A DNA stretch of 64,000 nt from Littorina saxatilis (GCF_037325665.1 NC_090253.1:7021970-7085969); one strand, 5' to 3'; counted from the stretch's first letter, positions 1-12,150 are shown. A program made the numbers and translations. The notes: generated from the sequence alone by a model not told the origin.

Positions 1-228
1 TTAAAGCAGAGGGTGGACAGTTTGTAGTCAATGCGGGCTTGAATAGGTAACCAGTGCAGTGTGTGAAGAAGTGGTGTTGCGTGATCTCGTTTTCGTGCTT
101 TCAGAATGAGGCGTGCTGCCGAGTTTTGGACTTTTTGTAGTTTATGCAGGAGGTACAGAGGACAGCCAGAGAGAAGAGAGTTGCAGTAGTCAAGTTTAGA
201 AAGAACAAAGGCACAGACAAGAGTGTTA
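1..228 (-). mobile_element. L2/CR1-like LINE fragment (C-terminal reverse transcriptase part)
   Basis: Read on the minus strand, the first 228 bases are open. They encode the conserved stretch after the palm domain of L2-type LINE reverse transcriptases, including the motifs KLDYCNSLLSGCP, KLQKVQNSAARLI, RDHATPLL and LHWLPIQARIDYKL. The same motifs occur, diverged, in the larger LINE at 49-50 kb. The fragment runs off the left edge, so its full extent is unknown. No catalytic aspartates lie in the visible part. It is a dead or partial copy, not a host gene. Confidence 0.85.
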
Positions 229-359
229 GTTGTTTGCATACACATTTAACATTAATTGCATCATATTCTTCATCAAATTCGGAATCTAAAAATATATACA
301 TATGTCATGTTTACTCTTAAAATGGGATCACAATTAACGAAAATAGATTAATTAGTAAT

Positions 360-735
360 ACTTCTTCTTCTTCTTCTGCGTTCGTGGGCTGAAACTGCCA
401 CGTACACTCGTGTTTTTTGCAGGAGTGGAATTTTATGTTTATGACCGTGTTTTACCCCGCCATTTAGGCAGCCATGCGCCGTTTTCGGAGGAAGCATGCT
501 GGGTATTTTCGTGTTTCTATATCCCACCGAACTCTGACATGGATTACAGGATCTTTTTCGTGCTCACTTGGTCTTGTGGTTGCGTGTACACACGGGGGTG
601 TTCGGACACCGAGGAGAGTCTGCACACAAAGTTGACTCTGAGAAATAAATCTCTCGCCGAACGTGGGGACGAACTCACGTTGACAGCGGCCAACTCGATA
701 CAAATCTAGCGCGCTACCGACTGAGCTATATCCCC
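360..735 (-). mobile_element. tRNA-derived SINE with (GAA)n tail
   Basis: A tRNA-like head with A-box and B-box character (GGGGATATAGCTCAGTCGG) starts at about 735 on the minus strand. The body contains the phrase for 'TTTACCCCGCCATT' (plus sense) and the element ends in a GAA/TTC run at about 360-377. Pieces of the same family recur at 12410-12540 and 53190-53330. The head is too diverged and too extended to be a functional tRNA gene. Confidence 0.75.
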
Positions 736-743
736 ATTACATT

Positions 744-930
744 ACAATTAGTAATACAATTAAAATGTAAGAAATCGATCCAAAAATGATTTCTTCTTAT
801 TCTTTATCATTTCCTGATTCCAGAAACATATAGATATGATATGTTATGAAAAAATGCAGTGCGTTCAGGTACATTCCGTGAGTTCGACAGCTTGACTAAA
901 TGTAGTAATTTCGCCTTAGCATTTCTCCAT
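744..930 (+). repeat. 3' fragment of the 837-bp dispersed repeat (family A)
   Basis: The segment matches the 3' part of the complete copy at 17824-18660: an ATATAGATATGATATG block, then AAAAATGCAGTGCGTTCAG, then GCTTGACTAAATGTAGTAA and TTTCGCCTTA. It lacks the 5' palindrome and TG run. Confidence 0.7.
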
Positions 931-1039
931 TTGGTCACATACTGGCACTTTACGGTCTGGCTGTTTTGCGAAGTGGGACGTTTTTTGCGGAAGTGATTTG
1001 GTACCTGACAACAACAACTGTCCGAAAAATGCTTTACCA

Positions 1040-1382
1040 TTAATATAACAAATAATTCCCATTATACACAGACAACAGCTAGGCTGGTATTGTTGCTGTG
1101 TGTTCCAGTGGAAGGATGCTCGTACAACACTTAACATGCATTTGGTAGCTTTAGGTGGCGGTATTGGCAATATACGTGAACAGGAGATTGGTACGCACCA
1201 GGACATCCAGGACTGTAGAAAACTGTGTTTCAAAACAGACAGACAGATAGGCAAACATGCAGACTGACAGGCCGATGGGGAGACTGACGCATGCACGCAC
1301 ACACACACACGCACGCACGCACGCACTCTAGTACGCACGCTAGCACGCACGCTTGCAAGCATTAACACACGGAGATACACAT

Positions 1383-1430
<48 letters not shown>

Positions 1431-1462
1431 GGACACACACACGCACGCGCGCACTAACACAC

Positions 1463-1540
<78 letters not shown>

Positions 1541-2400
1541 CAACTGATAGTGCATCTTGTGCTCTGGCAGTTTATTGCAATAAAGAGCTCAAGATCAATA
1601 TGACCTACACAAAGTGATAATGAGATTATCAACCGGTAACCAAGAACTGGTTATAAGTTACAGCTGTCTCTAACAATAGAAACTTCTATGTTCATTTATT
1701 ATTTTACGATGAAAACCCCTGCCTGGGGAAGCGAAACAGTCGTCCAAAAGCGCTGCGATCCTGTTTGTGACACTCACGTTTCAATGTTATTCATGTATAT
1801 GACATGATGAATGAACTTCTATTTATGTTTATCACAAGTATCGCGAATGCATTGCTCATTATGTAAATCACATGGCGAATGGAATGCTTATTATGTAAAT
1901 CACATGTCGAATGCAATGCTAATTATGGAAATAAGATGGACATTTCAATGCATATTAGCCTATGTATATTACGTTACGAGTGTAACGCTCATTATGTAAA
2001 TCACATGGTGAATGCAATGCTAATTATGTATATTACATGGCGAATACAATGCTTATTAATTATATCACAAGGCGAATACAATGATAAAGTGTATATCACA
2101 TGGCGAATTGAATGCTATCACATGGCGAATGGGATGTTTAATATGTATACCACATGGTGAATACAATGCTCATTATGTAAATCACATGGCGAATGCAATG
2201 CTAAAGGTGTATATCACATGGCGAATTGAATGCTATCACATGGGGTATGCAATGCTTAAAAACTATATCACATGGCGAATACAACGCTCAGTATGTTAAT
2301 CACATGGCAAATGCAATGCTAACAATGTATATCACATGGTGAATGCAATGATATCACACGGCGAATGGAATGCTAGTTATGTATACAAAATGTTAGATAG
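1040..2400 (+). repeat. Dispersed repeat with an internal 31-33 bp minisatellite (family C, copy 1)
   Basis: The block has a unique-looking left part (1090-1250), a TG/CA-rich section with GCACGCACG (1270-1545), a conserved spacer containing CGTCCAAAAGCGCTGCGATC (1735-1770), and an array of about 15 units built on 'ATCACATGGCGAATGCAATG' (1840-2395). The same parts appear in inverted order and orientation at 14740-15840. The frames running through the array (repeated TWRIQC and KSHGE peptides) are repeat artefacts. Edges are approximate. Confidence 0.7.
1380..1540. repeat. (CA)n microsatellite
   Basis: Long runs of CA with short GCAC interruptions, inside the family C repeat. Confidence 0.95.
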
Positions 2401-2527
2401 AATGCAATTTCCAGTTTAGCATGTTAAACTCTTTGCTCTTTATTTGTTATAATCTTTTTCTTTTTTTTTTTACCTTTTCGTATGCCCCCCCCCCCCCCCC
2501 CCCCAAAAAAAAAAAAAAGGCCATCCG

Positions 2528-3521
2528 TTACACACCCACTAAGCCATTGCAGACGCAAGCAGTCGGAACGCGAATACGCTGCTCCTCATAGAGTTGCATC
2601 CCCTGATGGCAGCCATTGGGTCTGTGTAAGGTGACGTAAGAGCGGTATTCGTTGCATATGAAGCCTGTATTCTCGCCGCACTGACACTCGGCAAGGTTGA
2701 TAACCGCTGGGTAGTATCCGCGTGGAAGACGCAGGACCCTGAAACGAAACGGACACAGGGCATTCTCGGCAACGGGGTCAGAGAGATTTGAGATGGCTGG
2801 GGGAGAGCTGCCGAAACGGACCCCGCTGGGAAAGAAGTAGGCCTGTTGTCCGAAGGCGGGGCGAAGGAACTGGGTTGGTGTCACCTGCAACAACAAGGTG
2901 TGATGCGGGATTATCAATTGCGACATTGTGACATAATTATGTACAAAGATAACGCCTATTGCTCAAGCATACGCTTACATTAAAGAAAGTTTGTCTCTTA
3001 GTTTAACAACCGCGTAATTCACCATACTGGTGTAATCTTGTGCATTGGCTAAGAGTATCTCAGTCTCCACTTATACACATACCAACAATCAATAAGGCAC
3101 ACACAATTGTTTCTTCCGGTGACAAGGCCAAAAACAATAGGGTAAGGGTCTTAACTTTTTTTCTTTTTTTTTTTATCTAAGTAGCGATTTGTTTTTACAA
3201 AGGCTTTCCATTAAAGTTGCCAGTTGTGTTCCTAAGACGCCAGGGAGGGTAGATTCCCATCTGAAGTCTGCGAATCGAGTTTTTGTTGTTGAAAGGTCCA
3301 AAGAAGTTCTGGGGTCGGGGGGAAAAAGAGGGTCGGTCGGGAACCGGAAACGCGGAATTTTATTTTATTTTATGCCTTACAGTACTTTTTGTGTAGAGAA
3401 GCAAGTTTTTGTTGAAATGATTTCGTATCTAAGACCTCCGCAAAATTGATTAAAGAGTGAATAGACTGTGTATTACTTAAAGGGCAGTATTGCTTGGATC
3501 ATCTTCGTGTTTTAGTCGGAA

Positions 3522-3582
<61 letters not shown>

Positions 3583-4824
3583 TGTGTCTGTGTCTGTGTC
3601 TGTCTGTCTGTCTGTGCGTGTGTGTGTGTGTAGAGCGATTCAGACTAAACTACTCGACCGATCTTTATGAAATTTTACATGAGAGTTCCTGGGACTGATA
3701 TCCCCGGACGTTTTTTTTCATTTTTTCGATGAATACCTTTGATGACGTCATATCCGGCTTTTTGTAAAAGTTGAGGCGGCACTGTCATACCCTCATTTTT
3801 CAATCAAATTGATTGAAATTTTGGAAAAGCAATCTTCGACAAAGGCAGGACTTTGGTATTGCATTTCAGCTTGGTGGCTTAAAAACTAATGAACGAGTTT
3901 GGTCATTAAAAATCGAAAACTTGTAATTAAAAAAAAAATTATTAAACGATCCAAAAATAATTTCAACTTATTCTTCGTCATTTTCTGATTCCAAAAACAT
4001 AATACATATGTTATATTTGGATTACAAACAAGCTCTGAAAATTTAAAAAAAAATTATGATTAAAATTAATTTTCCAAAAACATATAGATATGATATGTTT
4101 GGATTAAAAGCAAACTCAGTAAGCTAAAAAGAATAGACATACAGAAAAGCGTGTTATCCTGCTCAGCGCGACCACTACCGCACTACTCTGCATGGCTTGT
4201 CGATTTCACTGCCTTTGCCACGAGCGGTGGACTGACAAAACTACGAGTATTATGTGATCTTGGTGAAAAAAGCAGTGCGTTCAGTTTCATTCTGTGAGCC
4301 GGTTCGACAGCTTGACTAAATGTTGTTATTTCGCCTTACGCGACTTGTTTTGTCTTCGAATTGCTAACGTTGGTTCTTTTAACAGACAATGAAGTATTTG
4401 TTATTGTTTAAAGTTTCGATTTTGGAAGATGTCTCAGTATGTAGTGTAATATTAATCTGTTGAGTAAAATGCCTCGTACGGTTATGCTGTGACTTGCTGA
4501 AACAGAATAAAAAGAAGAGAAACTCACGTTGGCATTGAGACTTTCAAACATGGCGGTGAGGTTCGACGGTGGCTCACAGGGCACCGAATCGGCATTCCTC
4601 CTATGTCGTGGTCCGTGCTGCTGATGCTGGTCTTGCTGTAGATGCTGCAGTTCCGGTGTCATCATCGTCTCAACAGCACTGCCTTCGTTATCAGGAAGCG
4701 GCGAGGCCAGCGCAGACGACAAGCAGACGGCAACAACTGCGCCGAGAACAATGGCTGTCTCGTAGACTCGGCCAGCCAGCGCGCGAGGCAGGCTCAGCAA
4801 GCGTGTCATCACAGATGGAGCCAT
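2528..4824 (-). CDS. Interleukin-17-like secreted cytokine, two exons (minus-strand member of the pair)
   Basis: Exon 1 is 4824-4528 and exon 2 is 2884-2528. The intron has GT-AG ends and phase 0, and the product is 217 residues. The ATG at 4824 precedes a hydrophobic segment at about residues 23-40 ending in SSALA before SPLP, which fits a signal peptide with a long N-region. RHRRN near residues 74-78 is a candidate furin site. Exon 2 carries the IL-17 fold: CPFRFRV at about 143, RLPRGYYP, AECQC at about 166-168, single cysteines at about 176 and 191, and CVC at 209-211. IL-17 family proteins are dimeric cystine-knot-like immune cytokines, expanded in molluscs. The gene is divergently paired with 8347-10556, with the same exon structure. 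A possible AATAAA lies about 85 nt past the stop. Family call is strong; receptor and role are inferred. Confidence 0.9.
3521..4349 (+). repeat. Family A dispersed repeat, nearly complete, in the IL-17 intron
   Basis: After a long TG run the sequence follows the family A body: AGCGATTCAGACTAAACTAC, GATGACGTCATATCCGGC, GTTGAGGCGGCACTGTCA and the terminal CGCCTTACGCGACTTG. It lies in the single intron of the minus-strand IL-17 gene. The 5' palindrome is missing. Confidence 0.8.
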
Positions 4825-4980
4825 GATTGATGGTTAGTGTCACTTGACTGTGGGAAGAATAAACCGATTTTGAGAAGACTGAGACGAATCTGATTCCTCG
4901 ATGTTTCACAGAAATTCTCTGTAAGTCCGTGTCAGTGGGATACGATGGAACGCAGTGATGTTGAATTGAAATTCTACGGT

Positions 4981-4987
4981 TTTTATA
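4981..4987 (-). promoter_or_regulatory. TATA box of the minus-strand IL-17-like gene
   Basis: TATAAAA on the minus strand, 157 nt upstream of the ATG. The surroundings (AGTGCCAGTGA before it, ACCGTA and CAACATCACTGCGTTCCAT after it) are conserved with the promoter of the paired gene near 7673, which supports a real core promoter. Confidence 0.65.
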
Positions 4988-5159
4988 CACTCACTGGCAC
5001 TTGAAACTGACAGCATCAACGAGGAAGGTAGTAAGTACACACGTGTCAGTTGATGTTGCAATATAGTCCCTGCAAACAGACAACGGGAATACGACGTTCC
5101 GAAAATGTGAATTTTTGGTGTCTTTAACAACGTTGCGAAATTTACGTGAAATTTCCATT

Positions 5160-5468
5160 TCCATTTCCATTTGCCATTACTTTATTGTCCCATCGCTGGG
5201 AAATTCGGGTCGCTTCCTCCCAGTGCAAAGCTAGCAGCAACGGAGTCGCGCTACCCAGGTGTCTGCGTGTTTAGGTGTATTCAGCCACCTGCACTTATGG
5301 CAGAATGACCAAGGTCTTTTACGTGCCATTGTGATGACACGGGGGTGGGACATGGCTTCCGTCTCTGGGTCTGCACATAAAGTTGACCCGTGTCCGTCCC
5401 GGCCCGAATTCGAACCTGCGACCTTTCGATCACAAGTCCAGTGCTCTACCAACTGAGCTACCGGGCTT
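5160..5468 (-). mobile_element. tRNA-derived SINE
   Basis: A tRNA-like head on the minus strand starts at about 5466 with CCGGTAGCTCAGTTGGTAGA and a B-box-like GGTTCGAATTC. The body runs left to GGGAAATTCGGGTCGC near 5200. The same family is at 48600-48907, with a headless piece at 32875-33070. Confidence 0.75.
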
Positions 5469-6329
5469 GGATCTTACCAAAAACACAACGTAATTGCAAC
5501 GTTGTGTTATTGTCATTTTTTGGCGTGCTAGCAACGTTGGTACATTACGTGAATTTTACGTGAATAGAGCGTTGTATTTTGGTGTCTTATCAATGTTGTA
5601 ATTTGTTTTATTGGTGTGTGTGGTTCCGTGGTACGGACTCGTTTGCCAAATAATGTTTTGGTCTTATGTTATTACTACATACTCAGTTTGCTGAAAAATA
5701 ACTTTGATTTGAGTTATCTCCCTTCCTTAGGAACGTTTTAGAAGATAGTAGAGATTCAGGGCCCAGCTTCGCCCCGGGGTGGCCTCAAAAGCATTTGAAG
5801 GCATGTGCTGCCCACTGAGAGTGTCACAATATATATTCAATTCCTAATTACATGTTTTTTATGGAATGAGTTACCTCCCTTTCTTGTTTCTATTTGAATG
5901 GCGTGGGTTGTGTAGAAGGATACTTTTATGTTGAATATTTCTTTAGAAAGTATGGGCCGTTCCTGAGTAATATCATTGGTACTGTGAAGGTGAAGTGACG
6001 CAATACTGTGTACGTCATTTACTTTGGAAAGAGGCGGTATTGAGTTACTTCCCTTCGGGTCTCGTTCGATCTCTGACAGCATGCGAACATGCGTTGGATT
6101 ATTAAGCCGCCTTGTAAAGGGTGCTTACTGGATTTGCTCTGCCTGTTTGTCCGGGTTTCAGGTGTTTGTTTGTCCGGGTTTCAGGTGTTTGTTTGTCTAC
6201 CATGTCACCCCGTGTAAAGAGCTCCGTCAATTTAAAAAAAAATAATTTCTTAATTTATTCAATTAATTTTTTGTAATTAATTTTTTCTAAAAATTATTTA
6301 TTTACTGGTTTTTTTTAGGTGTTTATTTT
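5469..6329. other. Intergenic stretch between the divergent IL-17 promoters, left part
   Basis: Mostly low-complexity AT-rich sequence with a short duplicated phrase (GTTTGTTTGTCCGGGTTTCAG twice near 6146-6190, here shown as overlapping halves). I see no gene, tRNA or promoter motif beyond those listed. Confidence 0.5.
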
Positions 6330-6504
<175 letters not shown>

Positions 6505-6584
6505 CTCTTCGAGTTGAATGCGACGTTACAGTTTTCGTTTATGATGCCCAAGCAATAAATATTGCATGTGAACAGTACACGTAA

Positions 6585-6587
<3 letters not shown>

Positions 6588-6663
<76 letters not shown>

Positions 6664-6672
6664 CACACACAC
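6588..6672. repeat. (CA)n microsatellite
   Basis: CA run with two AAAC interruptions, lying about 85 bases from the opposite-phase TG run at 6391-6502. The two could pair as a hairpin. Confidence 0.95.
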
Positions 6673-7310
6673 TGAAGTACATACCAAAACTTTGTGCATA
6701 CTTGTCTTTTGAACTACCATTTCGTTGCGCATTTTTCAATTTGATCTTTTATACACATTTTGTTGCTCGTAATTTACTCAAAGATAATGTTAATATGAGT
6801 ATTTCCAAACTTTCAGATTATCATAAGAATATATTGCGATAACCTTCGATTTATTTAATATATTTTCGATAATAATCATCATTTGTTTAACAATATTTGC
6901 ATGGAGAATAAAGACAAAATGCAGTCATTGAAACAGGTAACAAGCACGCGATCTTTACTAGGATGCGGTCAGATGCAGAAGTTGACACCAAAAAATAGCA
7001 CTAACACCGGACGGTGATTGTCTTCAACCAATAACAATCGTCTTGTCAACCCTGCTACGTCAATCCGGATAAAGAGTACGTAATTAAAAAAAAAACACGT
7101 GTGGCATTTTGTGCCATCGTTTGCTTTCTAGTTATTTTTTCTTTTCAGGTTATTTACCTGGAAGAGGAAGTTTGGGAATCTTTTGCACTCTGATATGGGA
7201 AGAAATAATGTATTTGGCAAAAAACACAAGGCAGCTGATCTCGCACGCGTCAGTCTTGTGACGGGTTGAGTATTATACTTTGAAACTATTGTGTTCTGTC
7301 TCTTATGGTG

Positions 7311-7311
<1 letters not shown>

Positions 7312-7370
<59 letters not shown>

Positions 7371-7380
7371 TGCGTGCGTG

Positions 7381-7412
<32 letters not shown>

Positions 7413-7500
7413 TGCGTGCGTGTGTGTGTGTGTGCGTGTGTGTGTGTGTGTGCGCGTGCGTGCGTCCCTGTGTGCTGCCGTTTCTGTGTGTGTGTCTGAG
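7312..7500. repeat. (TG)n / TGCG microsatellite
   Basis: TG run followed by GTGC repeats; alternating purine-pyrimidine throughout. Confidence 0.95.
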
Positions 7501-7672
7501 AGGAAGAAAGAGAGAGTCTGTGATTCGCGGTATTTCCCGTGTGATGCCAGTAAAAATTGGTTCTTTTGTCTTCACTGGAACTCGCAAGAGGAACTATATT
7601 GCAACATCAACTGAAATGTGTATAACTACTACCTTCCTCGCTGACCGTGTCAGCTTCAAGTGCCAGTGAGAG

Positions 7673-7679
7673 TATAAAA
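7673..7679 (+). promoter_or_regulatory. TATA box of the plus-strand IL-17-like gene
   Basis: TATAAAA is preceded by AAGTGCCAGTGAGAG and followed by ACCGTA and CAACATCACTGCGTTCCAT, the same context as the paired minus-strand promoter. It lies 668 nt before the ATG, against 157 nt in the sister gene, because about 500 bp of extra sequence sits in the 5' leader. Confidence 0.65.
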
Positions 7680-7971
7680 ACCGTACAAGTTCAATTCAAC
7701 ATCACTGCGTTCCATTGTATCTCACTGAAGCGGAATCACAGAGAATTTCTGTGCTACATCGAGGAATCAGGTTCTTCTCAGACTTCTCAAAATCGATTTG
7801 TTCGTCGGTTAAAGCAGATTAGTTTCACTACCTTACGCTCAAAGGTAGAATTCTTTTGTTGCTGATTTAACAAAAGATATATATATATCTGGCTTTTAAA
7901 ATACTGAAGCATCTGTGCACTTGTATGTCGTTATAGACCACAGCCTTGGAAAAAAATCTCACACACAGTTT

Positions 7972-7972
7972 A

Positions 7973-8010
<38 letters not shown>

Positions 8011-8011
8011 C

Positions 8012-8046
<35 letters not shown>

Positions 8047-8095
8047 CATGATGATGATCATGATGATCATGATGATGGTGATGACGACGACGACA
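7972..8095. repeat. (GAT)n microsatellite in the 5' leader
   Basis: About 40 GAT/ATC triplets with a few CATGAT interruptions. It lies between the conserved 5' UTR block and the IL-17 start codon and is absent from the sister gene. The Asp-rich or Met-rich frames through it are artefacts. Confidence 0.95.
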
Positions 8096-8346
8096 GGACA
8101 CTGCCTTTGGAATCAGGGTTATCCAAGAATTATCAAAGTATACAGTTGTGTCAGATAAAAAAAAAAATTGTCATTTATTACATGAGTTATTTCTATTCAT
8201 TTCTCAGCCATTTGTATGAAATACTTTACAAGCCAATGTTGTGCATTTTATGAGCATTTTCTGTTTACTTCATGACCCATTTTAATTCACTATATGACCT
8301 ATTTTTCTGTATTCTTCCCACAGTCAAGTGCATTTAACCATCAATC

Positions 8347-10556
8347 ATGGCTCCATCTGGGACGACACGCTCGCTGAGCCTGCCTCGCGTGCTGGCTGGC
8401 CGAGTCTACGAGACAGCCATTGTTCTCGGCGCAGTTGTTGTCGTCTGCTTGTCTTCTGCGCTTGCTTCGCCGCTTCCTGACAGTGACACGGGCAGTGCTG
8501 TTGAGACGATGATGATACCGGAACAACGACAGCATCTACAGCATCAGCAACATGGACCACGACTTAGGAGGAATGCCGCTTCAATGCCCTGTGAGCCACC
8601 GTCGAACCTCACCGCCATGTTTGAAAGTCTCAATGCCAACGTAAGTTTCTCTTTGTTTTTCTGTGGACGAAATTTATAGTAAAACGCTCATTTACCTAAA
8701 TACGAATGACTGCATGAGACACTTTACTAAACAGGTTAATGTCAATCAGTATACTAAAAATCTTCCAAAGACAACACTTTTTGATTTATTCATAAACAGT
8801 GATTTCAATCAATCAATCAATCAATGACGCTTATATCGCGCATATTCCGTGGGTACAGTTCTAGGCGCTCTGCAGTGATGCCGTGTGAGATGAAATTTTA
8901 TACGGCCAGTAGATTGCAGCCATTTCGGCGCATATTTACCTTTCACGGCCTATTATTCCAAGTCACACGGGTATAGGTAGACAATTATTAACTGTGCCTA
9001 AGCAATTTTGCCAGGAAAGACCCTTTTGTCAATCGTGGGATCTTTAACGTGCACACCCAATGTAGTGTACACGGGGGGAGGGTTCGGACACCGAAGAGAG
9101 TCTGCACACAAAGTTGACTCTGAAATAAATTTCCGCCGAACCTGGGATCGAACTCCCGCTGACAGCGGCCAACTGAATACAAATCCAGCGCGCTACCAAC
9201 TGAGCTACATCCCCGATTTGTTTCATAATCAACGATGAAATCAATAAGAACAAGTGTAAGGCTTGTGCGTGTTTGGCGTATGATCCGTCTCCCTTGTCTT
9301 CCCTTCTGAAAACAAAATGAAACGTATCTATGAACTGCGCAGCTTAGCATGTTAGATTAAAACAGCTATTATTCAACCATGTGCGCAAAAGGAAAGCTTT
9401 TTTTTAAAATGTGTTTTACTACGTATATATGCCCATTAGGCGTAAATGATACCACCGTAGTATATGCAAAACTAAAGATAAGTTCACTTATTTTCCTCTA
9501 ATCACGTAGAAACAAACAAACAATGTGTACATGTGAAGGTGTGTGGTAAATATTTGTAATGTGATTACTCGGCTGTGAAACCCAACTCCTGTGATATGAG
9601 AGGGTAAATTTACATAGTGCAATATCATATTTGATTGTATCCCTTTTATGTTTTATGTTTTATGTGTGTCGTCCTATACAATTGTTGTTATAATCGTTTA
9701 CAGGCAGGCAGGGTGTGCCGAAGAAAAATTTCCATTTTTATGTAATATTTTAATGGACAATAAAGTGCTGTTATTGTTATTGTTATTGTTAAGATCCAAG
9801 TTAGGCGTTACTTGTTCGTTTTATTTCATTTTGTGTCTTACAATGCAGACAGAACTTGGTGATTGTGAATGTTTTCCTTCTCGTCTGCAAATAACATTAA
9901 CACTTGACCTTTCTTGGGTGTTGTTTTTTGATTCAACAAAACCTTGCTACACAAAGAAAGTAGCCAAGTCAATGATGTTTGGTATGTGTCCAAGTGAAAT
10001 TATGCTCTCAGATCATGTGCACATCTGGGCAGGTCTGGGGTGAATTACCACAGTCGTTTTAATGAGGGACAGTCGACAAGCTGTCATAAATGTAAGCGTA
10101 TGCTTAAGTACCGGTCTAAATGTTATCTTTTTACATATATGTCACGATATTGAAGTTGAAACTGGAAGTAAACCTCCTCGTCACACCCTGTTGTTGCAGG
10201 TGACACCAACCCAGTTCCTTCGCCCTGCCATCGGACAACAGGCCTACTTCTTCCCCAGCGGGGTCCGTTTTGACATCGCTGCCCAGTCCATCTCGAACCC
10301 TCCGTCTGACCCGAGAGCCGAGAGCGCGCTGTGTCCGTTTCGTTTCAAGGTCCAGCGTCTGCCACGTGGATACTTCCCAGCAGCGATCAACCGTGCCGAG
10401 TGTCAGTGCGATAAGTGTCGTCACGATAACCGCTTCAACTGTGTCAAATACTACTCTTTCGTCACTGTGCTCAGGCCCAATGGCTGCCTTCAGGGGATGC
10501 AACTCTACGAGGAGCAGCGTTTGCCGGTTCCGACTTCCTGCGTCTGCCAAGAGTAA
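8347..10556 (+). CDS. Interleukin-17-like secreted cytokine, two exons (plus-strand member of the pair)
   Basis: Exon 1 is 8347-8640 (98 codons, donor GTAAGT) and exon 2 is 10200-10556 (118 codons plus TAA, acceptor TTGTTGCAG), giving 216 residues. Signal-like segment, propeptide with RLRRN, and PCEPPSNLTAMFESLNAN before the intron all match the sister gene. Exon 2 has the IL-17 cysteine pattern CPFRF, AECQCDKC, a lone C in NCVKY, NGCLQG, and a terminal CVC. The C-terminal tail is two residues (QE) after CVC against seven in the sister. One extra cysteine (DKC) is present here. The intron holds a SINE, a LINE-like tail and AT-rich sequence. A candidate AATAAA lies at 10924. Family confidence is high; whether the two copies differ in receptor or inducibility is unknown. 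Confidence 0.9.
8805..9215 (-). mobile_element. Full-length tRNA-derived SINE with (ATTG)n tail
   Basis: The minus-strand head GGGGATGTAGCTCAGTTGG starts at about 9214, with a B-box-like GTTCGATCCC. A body of about 400 bp ends with GCGCGATATAAGCGTCATTG and ATTGATTG repeats near 8810. Its 3' end also occurs at 61578-61645. It sits in the IL-17 intron. Confidence 0.85.
9525..9795 (+). repeat. Dispersed repeat ending in (TTATTG)n
   Basis: The block ends TAATGGACAATAAAGTGCTG followed by TTATTG repeats. A longer copy lies inverted at 29835-30165, sharing GTTTACAGGCAGG and GTGCCGAAGAAAA. It looks like the 3' end of a retroposon; its class is not determined. Confidence 0.65.
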
Positions 10557-10614
10557 GGGACAGAGGGGGCATGATGTGATCTTCCTGAAATTTTGGACAG
10601 ACTTTTTTTTCTTT

Positions 10615-10750
10615 CTTTATTTGGTGTTTAACGTCGTTTTCAACCACGAAGGTTATATATCGCGACGGGGAAAGGGGAGAGATGGGATAGAGCCACTTGT
10701 CAATTGTTTCTTGTTCACAAAAGCACTAATCAAAAATTTGCTCCAGGACA
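10615..10750 (-). repeat. SINE 3'-end fragment
   Basis: On the minus strand this reads through CGATATAACCTTCGTGG, GAAAACGACGTTAAACACC and AAATAAAGAAAG, the same 3' region as the complete SINE at 62422-62798. Confidence 0.75.
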
Positions 10751-10929
10751 GACTGCGTATGAGACAACTTTGAAGAGGATCGGTTTTTTTATTTGTTATT
10801 TTTTTTTCTTTTTTCTTTTTTTAATGTATTTATATTTTAGGTCGCATGCGAAAACGTAAAAAAAATATATGTATACTTATTTGGAAGAAGTAAAAGATTA
10901 TTTAAAAAAAACATCTTTATCTCAATAAA

Positions 10930-12150
10930 AAGAAAGTACATTTTCAAAATTAAGTGATTTATTATACTTTATGAATAATTTTTTTTTAAAAGAGGTTTTA
11001 GATAATTATGGATGCAAAGTGAAGTAATAGGTATAAAGTCATTGACTTGTGCTCGTAACCTTATCACACAAAAAAGTCACACAAATATTTGATCTCTCGC
11101 CATTCTTTTGAAGGCTAAAGGTGTTCAGAAAAGGAAAAGGAAAGCAGGAGTCGCACACAAAAAGTTAGAGAATACTACATGGCTTGCACGAGTTTGTTTG
11201 TTTTTAATATTGAATTGCGAGTGAAAGCGAGCTGTTCACTATTTGAAAAAGCAACGAGTGTAAATCTGGTACGACACAGCAAGCCATATGGTATTCTGTT
11301 TATCCTACATACTGTAATTACGTGTATTTTACTCAAAACGTCCCGCAGTGGAGGCGTCCAAATTGAAGACGCTTTTTTTGGAACCTCATCTATTTCAAAG
11401 CCTCACGTGCAATATTTGGTGTCAGAGCAAAGACACGTCACTCTTGAAAGTGTAGCGTGACGTGAAAGTTCTAAAACTTCTACCAGGAGAAACAGCATAA
11501 CTTAAAAGGGTTTCCATAATGACGTTTGTCTCGGTGACTCTGGCATATAAGCAGTCGAAAAGCAGGTCACTGCCAAACTAGTTTGACCTGACCACATTTA
11601 AATTATATAGGCCCTACACACGTGTGGTTTGAACGATATTGTTATCTCATGAGTGGTCTCTCTCACGTATGCAGGATAAAAGAGTTTATTACCCCGATAA
11701 TGGACGATGATGTATTAAAATGTTAAGTTGAAAAGGGAATTCGACGCAACTGAATATACAGAGCTGGTAGCTGAAACACCATCTATTGTTTATTAATTAG
11801 AACCGTGCATTAAAACACAGTATCATCATCTGCACACAAAAACATTTAGCATTTATTATCATCTGAAATTGTCAGTACATCCTTACACAGAGCCATGTAG
11901 GGGACATAGGGATGAGACAGCACCGCGTGTTAATTGAAACGTAATTTTAACTAAACCGACGCGCTAAATGATCTCATTCGTATCTTAACTACCTCACACA
12001 AAAGCTGGAAGACCACTTCCGAGACGCTGTGAATCTGTCGGCCAAAAATATTTTCTCTGCCCTTCCACCAAGCAGCTTATAACATGCATCAAAATAGTGT
12101 GCGGTCAGAATCATAGCTTTTATTGTAGACTTGTGTTCCAATATCTCATA
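10930..12150. other. Intergenic stretch, nothing recognised
   Basis: AT-rich sequence with no frame over 100 codons. I see no motif, repeat family or RNA gene I can name. Confidence 0.5.

Noticed and set aside
1811-2299. Overlapping frames with repeated Cys/His/Trp peptides, superficially like a repeat protein
   Set aside because: They follow the CATGGCGAATG minisatellite unit and appear in several frames; the inverted copy at 14.7-15.0 kb behaves the same way.
1838-2395. Regular repeats with short spacers, suggestive of a CRISPR array
   Set aside because: Unit and spacer are not separable, the units drift continuously, there are no cas genes, and the surroundings are eukaryotic.
5400-5468. 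tRNA gene (minus strand)
   Set aside because: The head is fused to a dispersed body found elsewhere (48600-48907), so it is a SINE; the same applies at about 650-735 and 9140-9215.
7915-8253. Asp-rich or Met-rich frames over the GAT tract
   Set aside because: Pure translation of a triplet microsatellite in a leader region.
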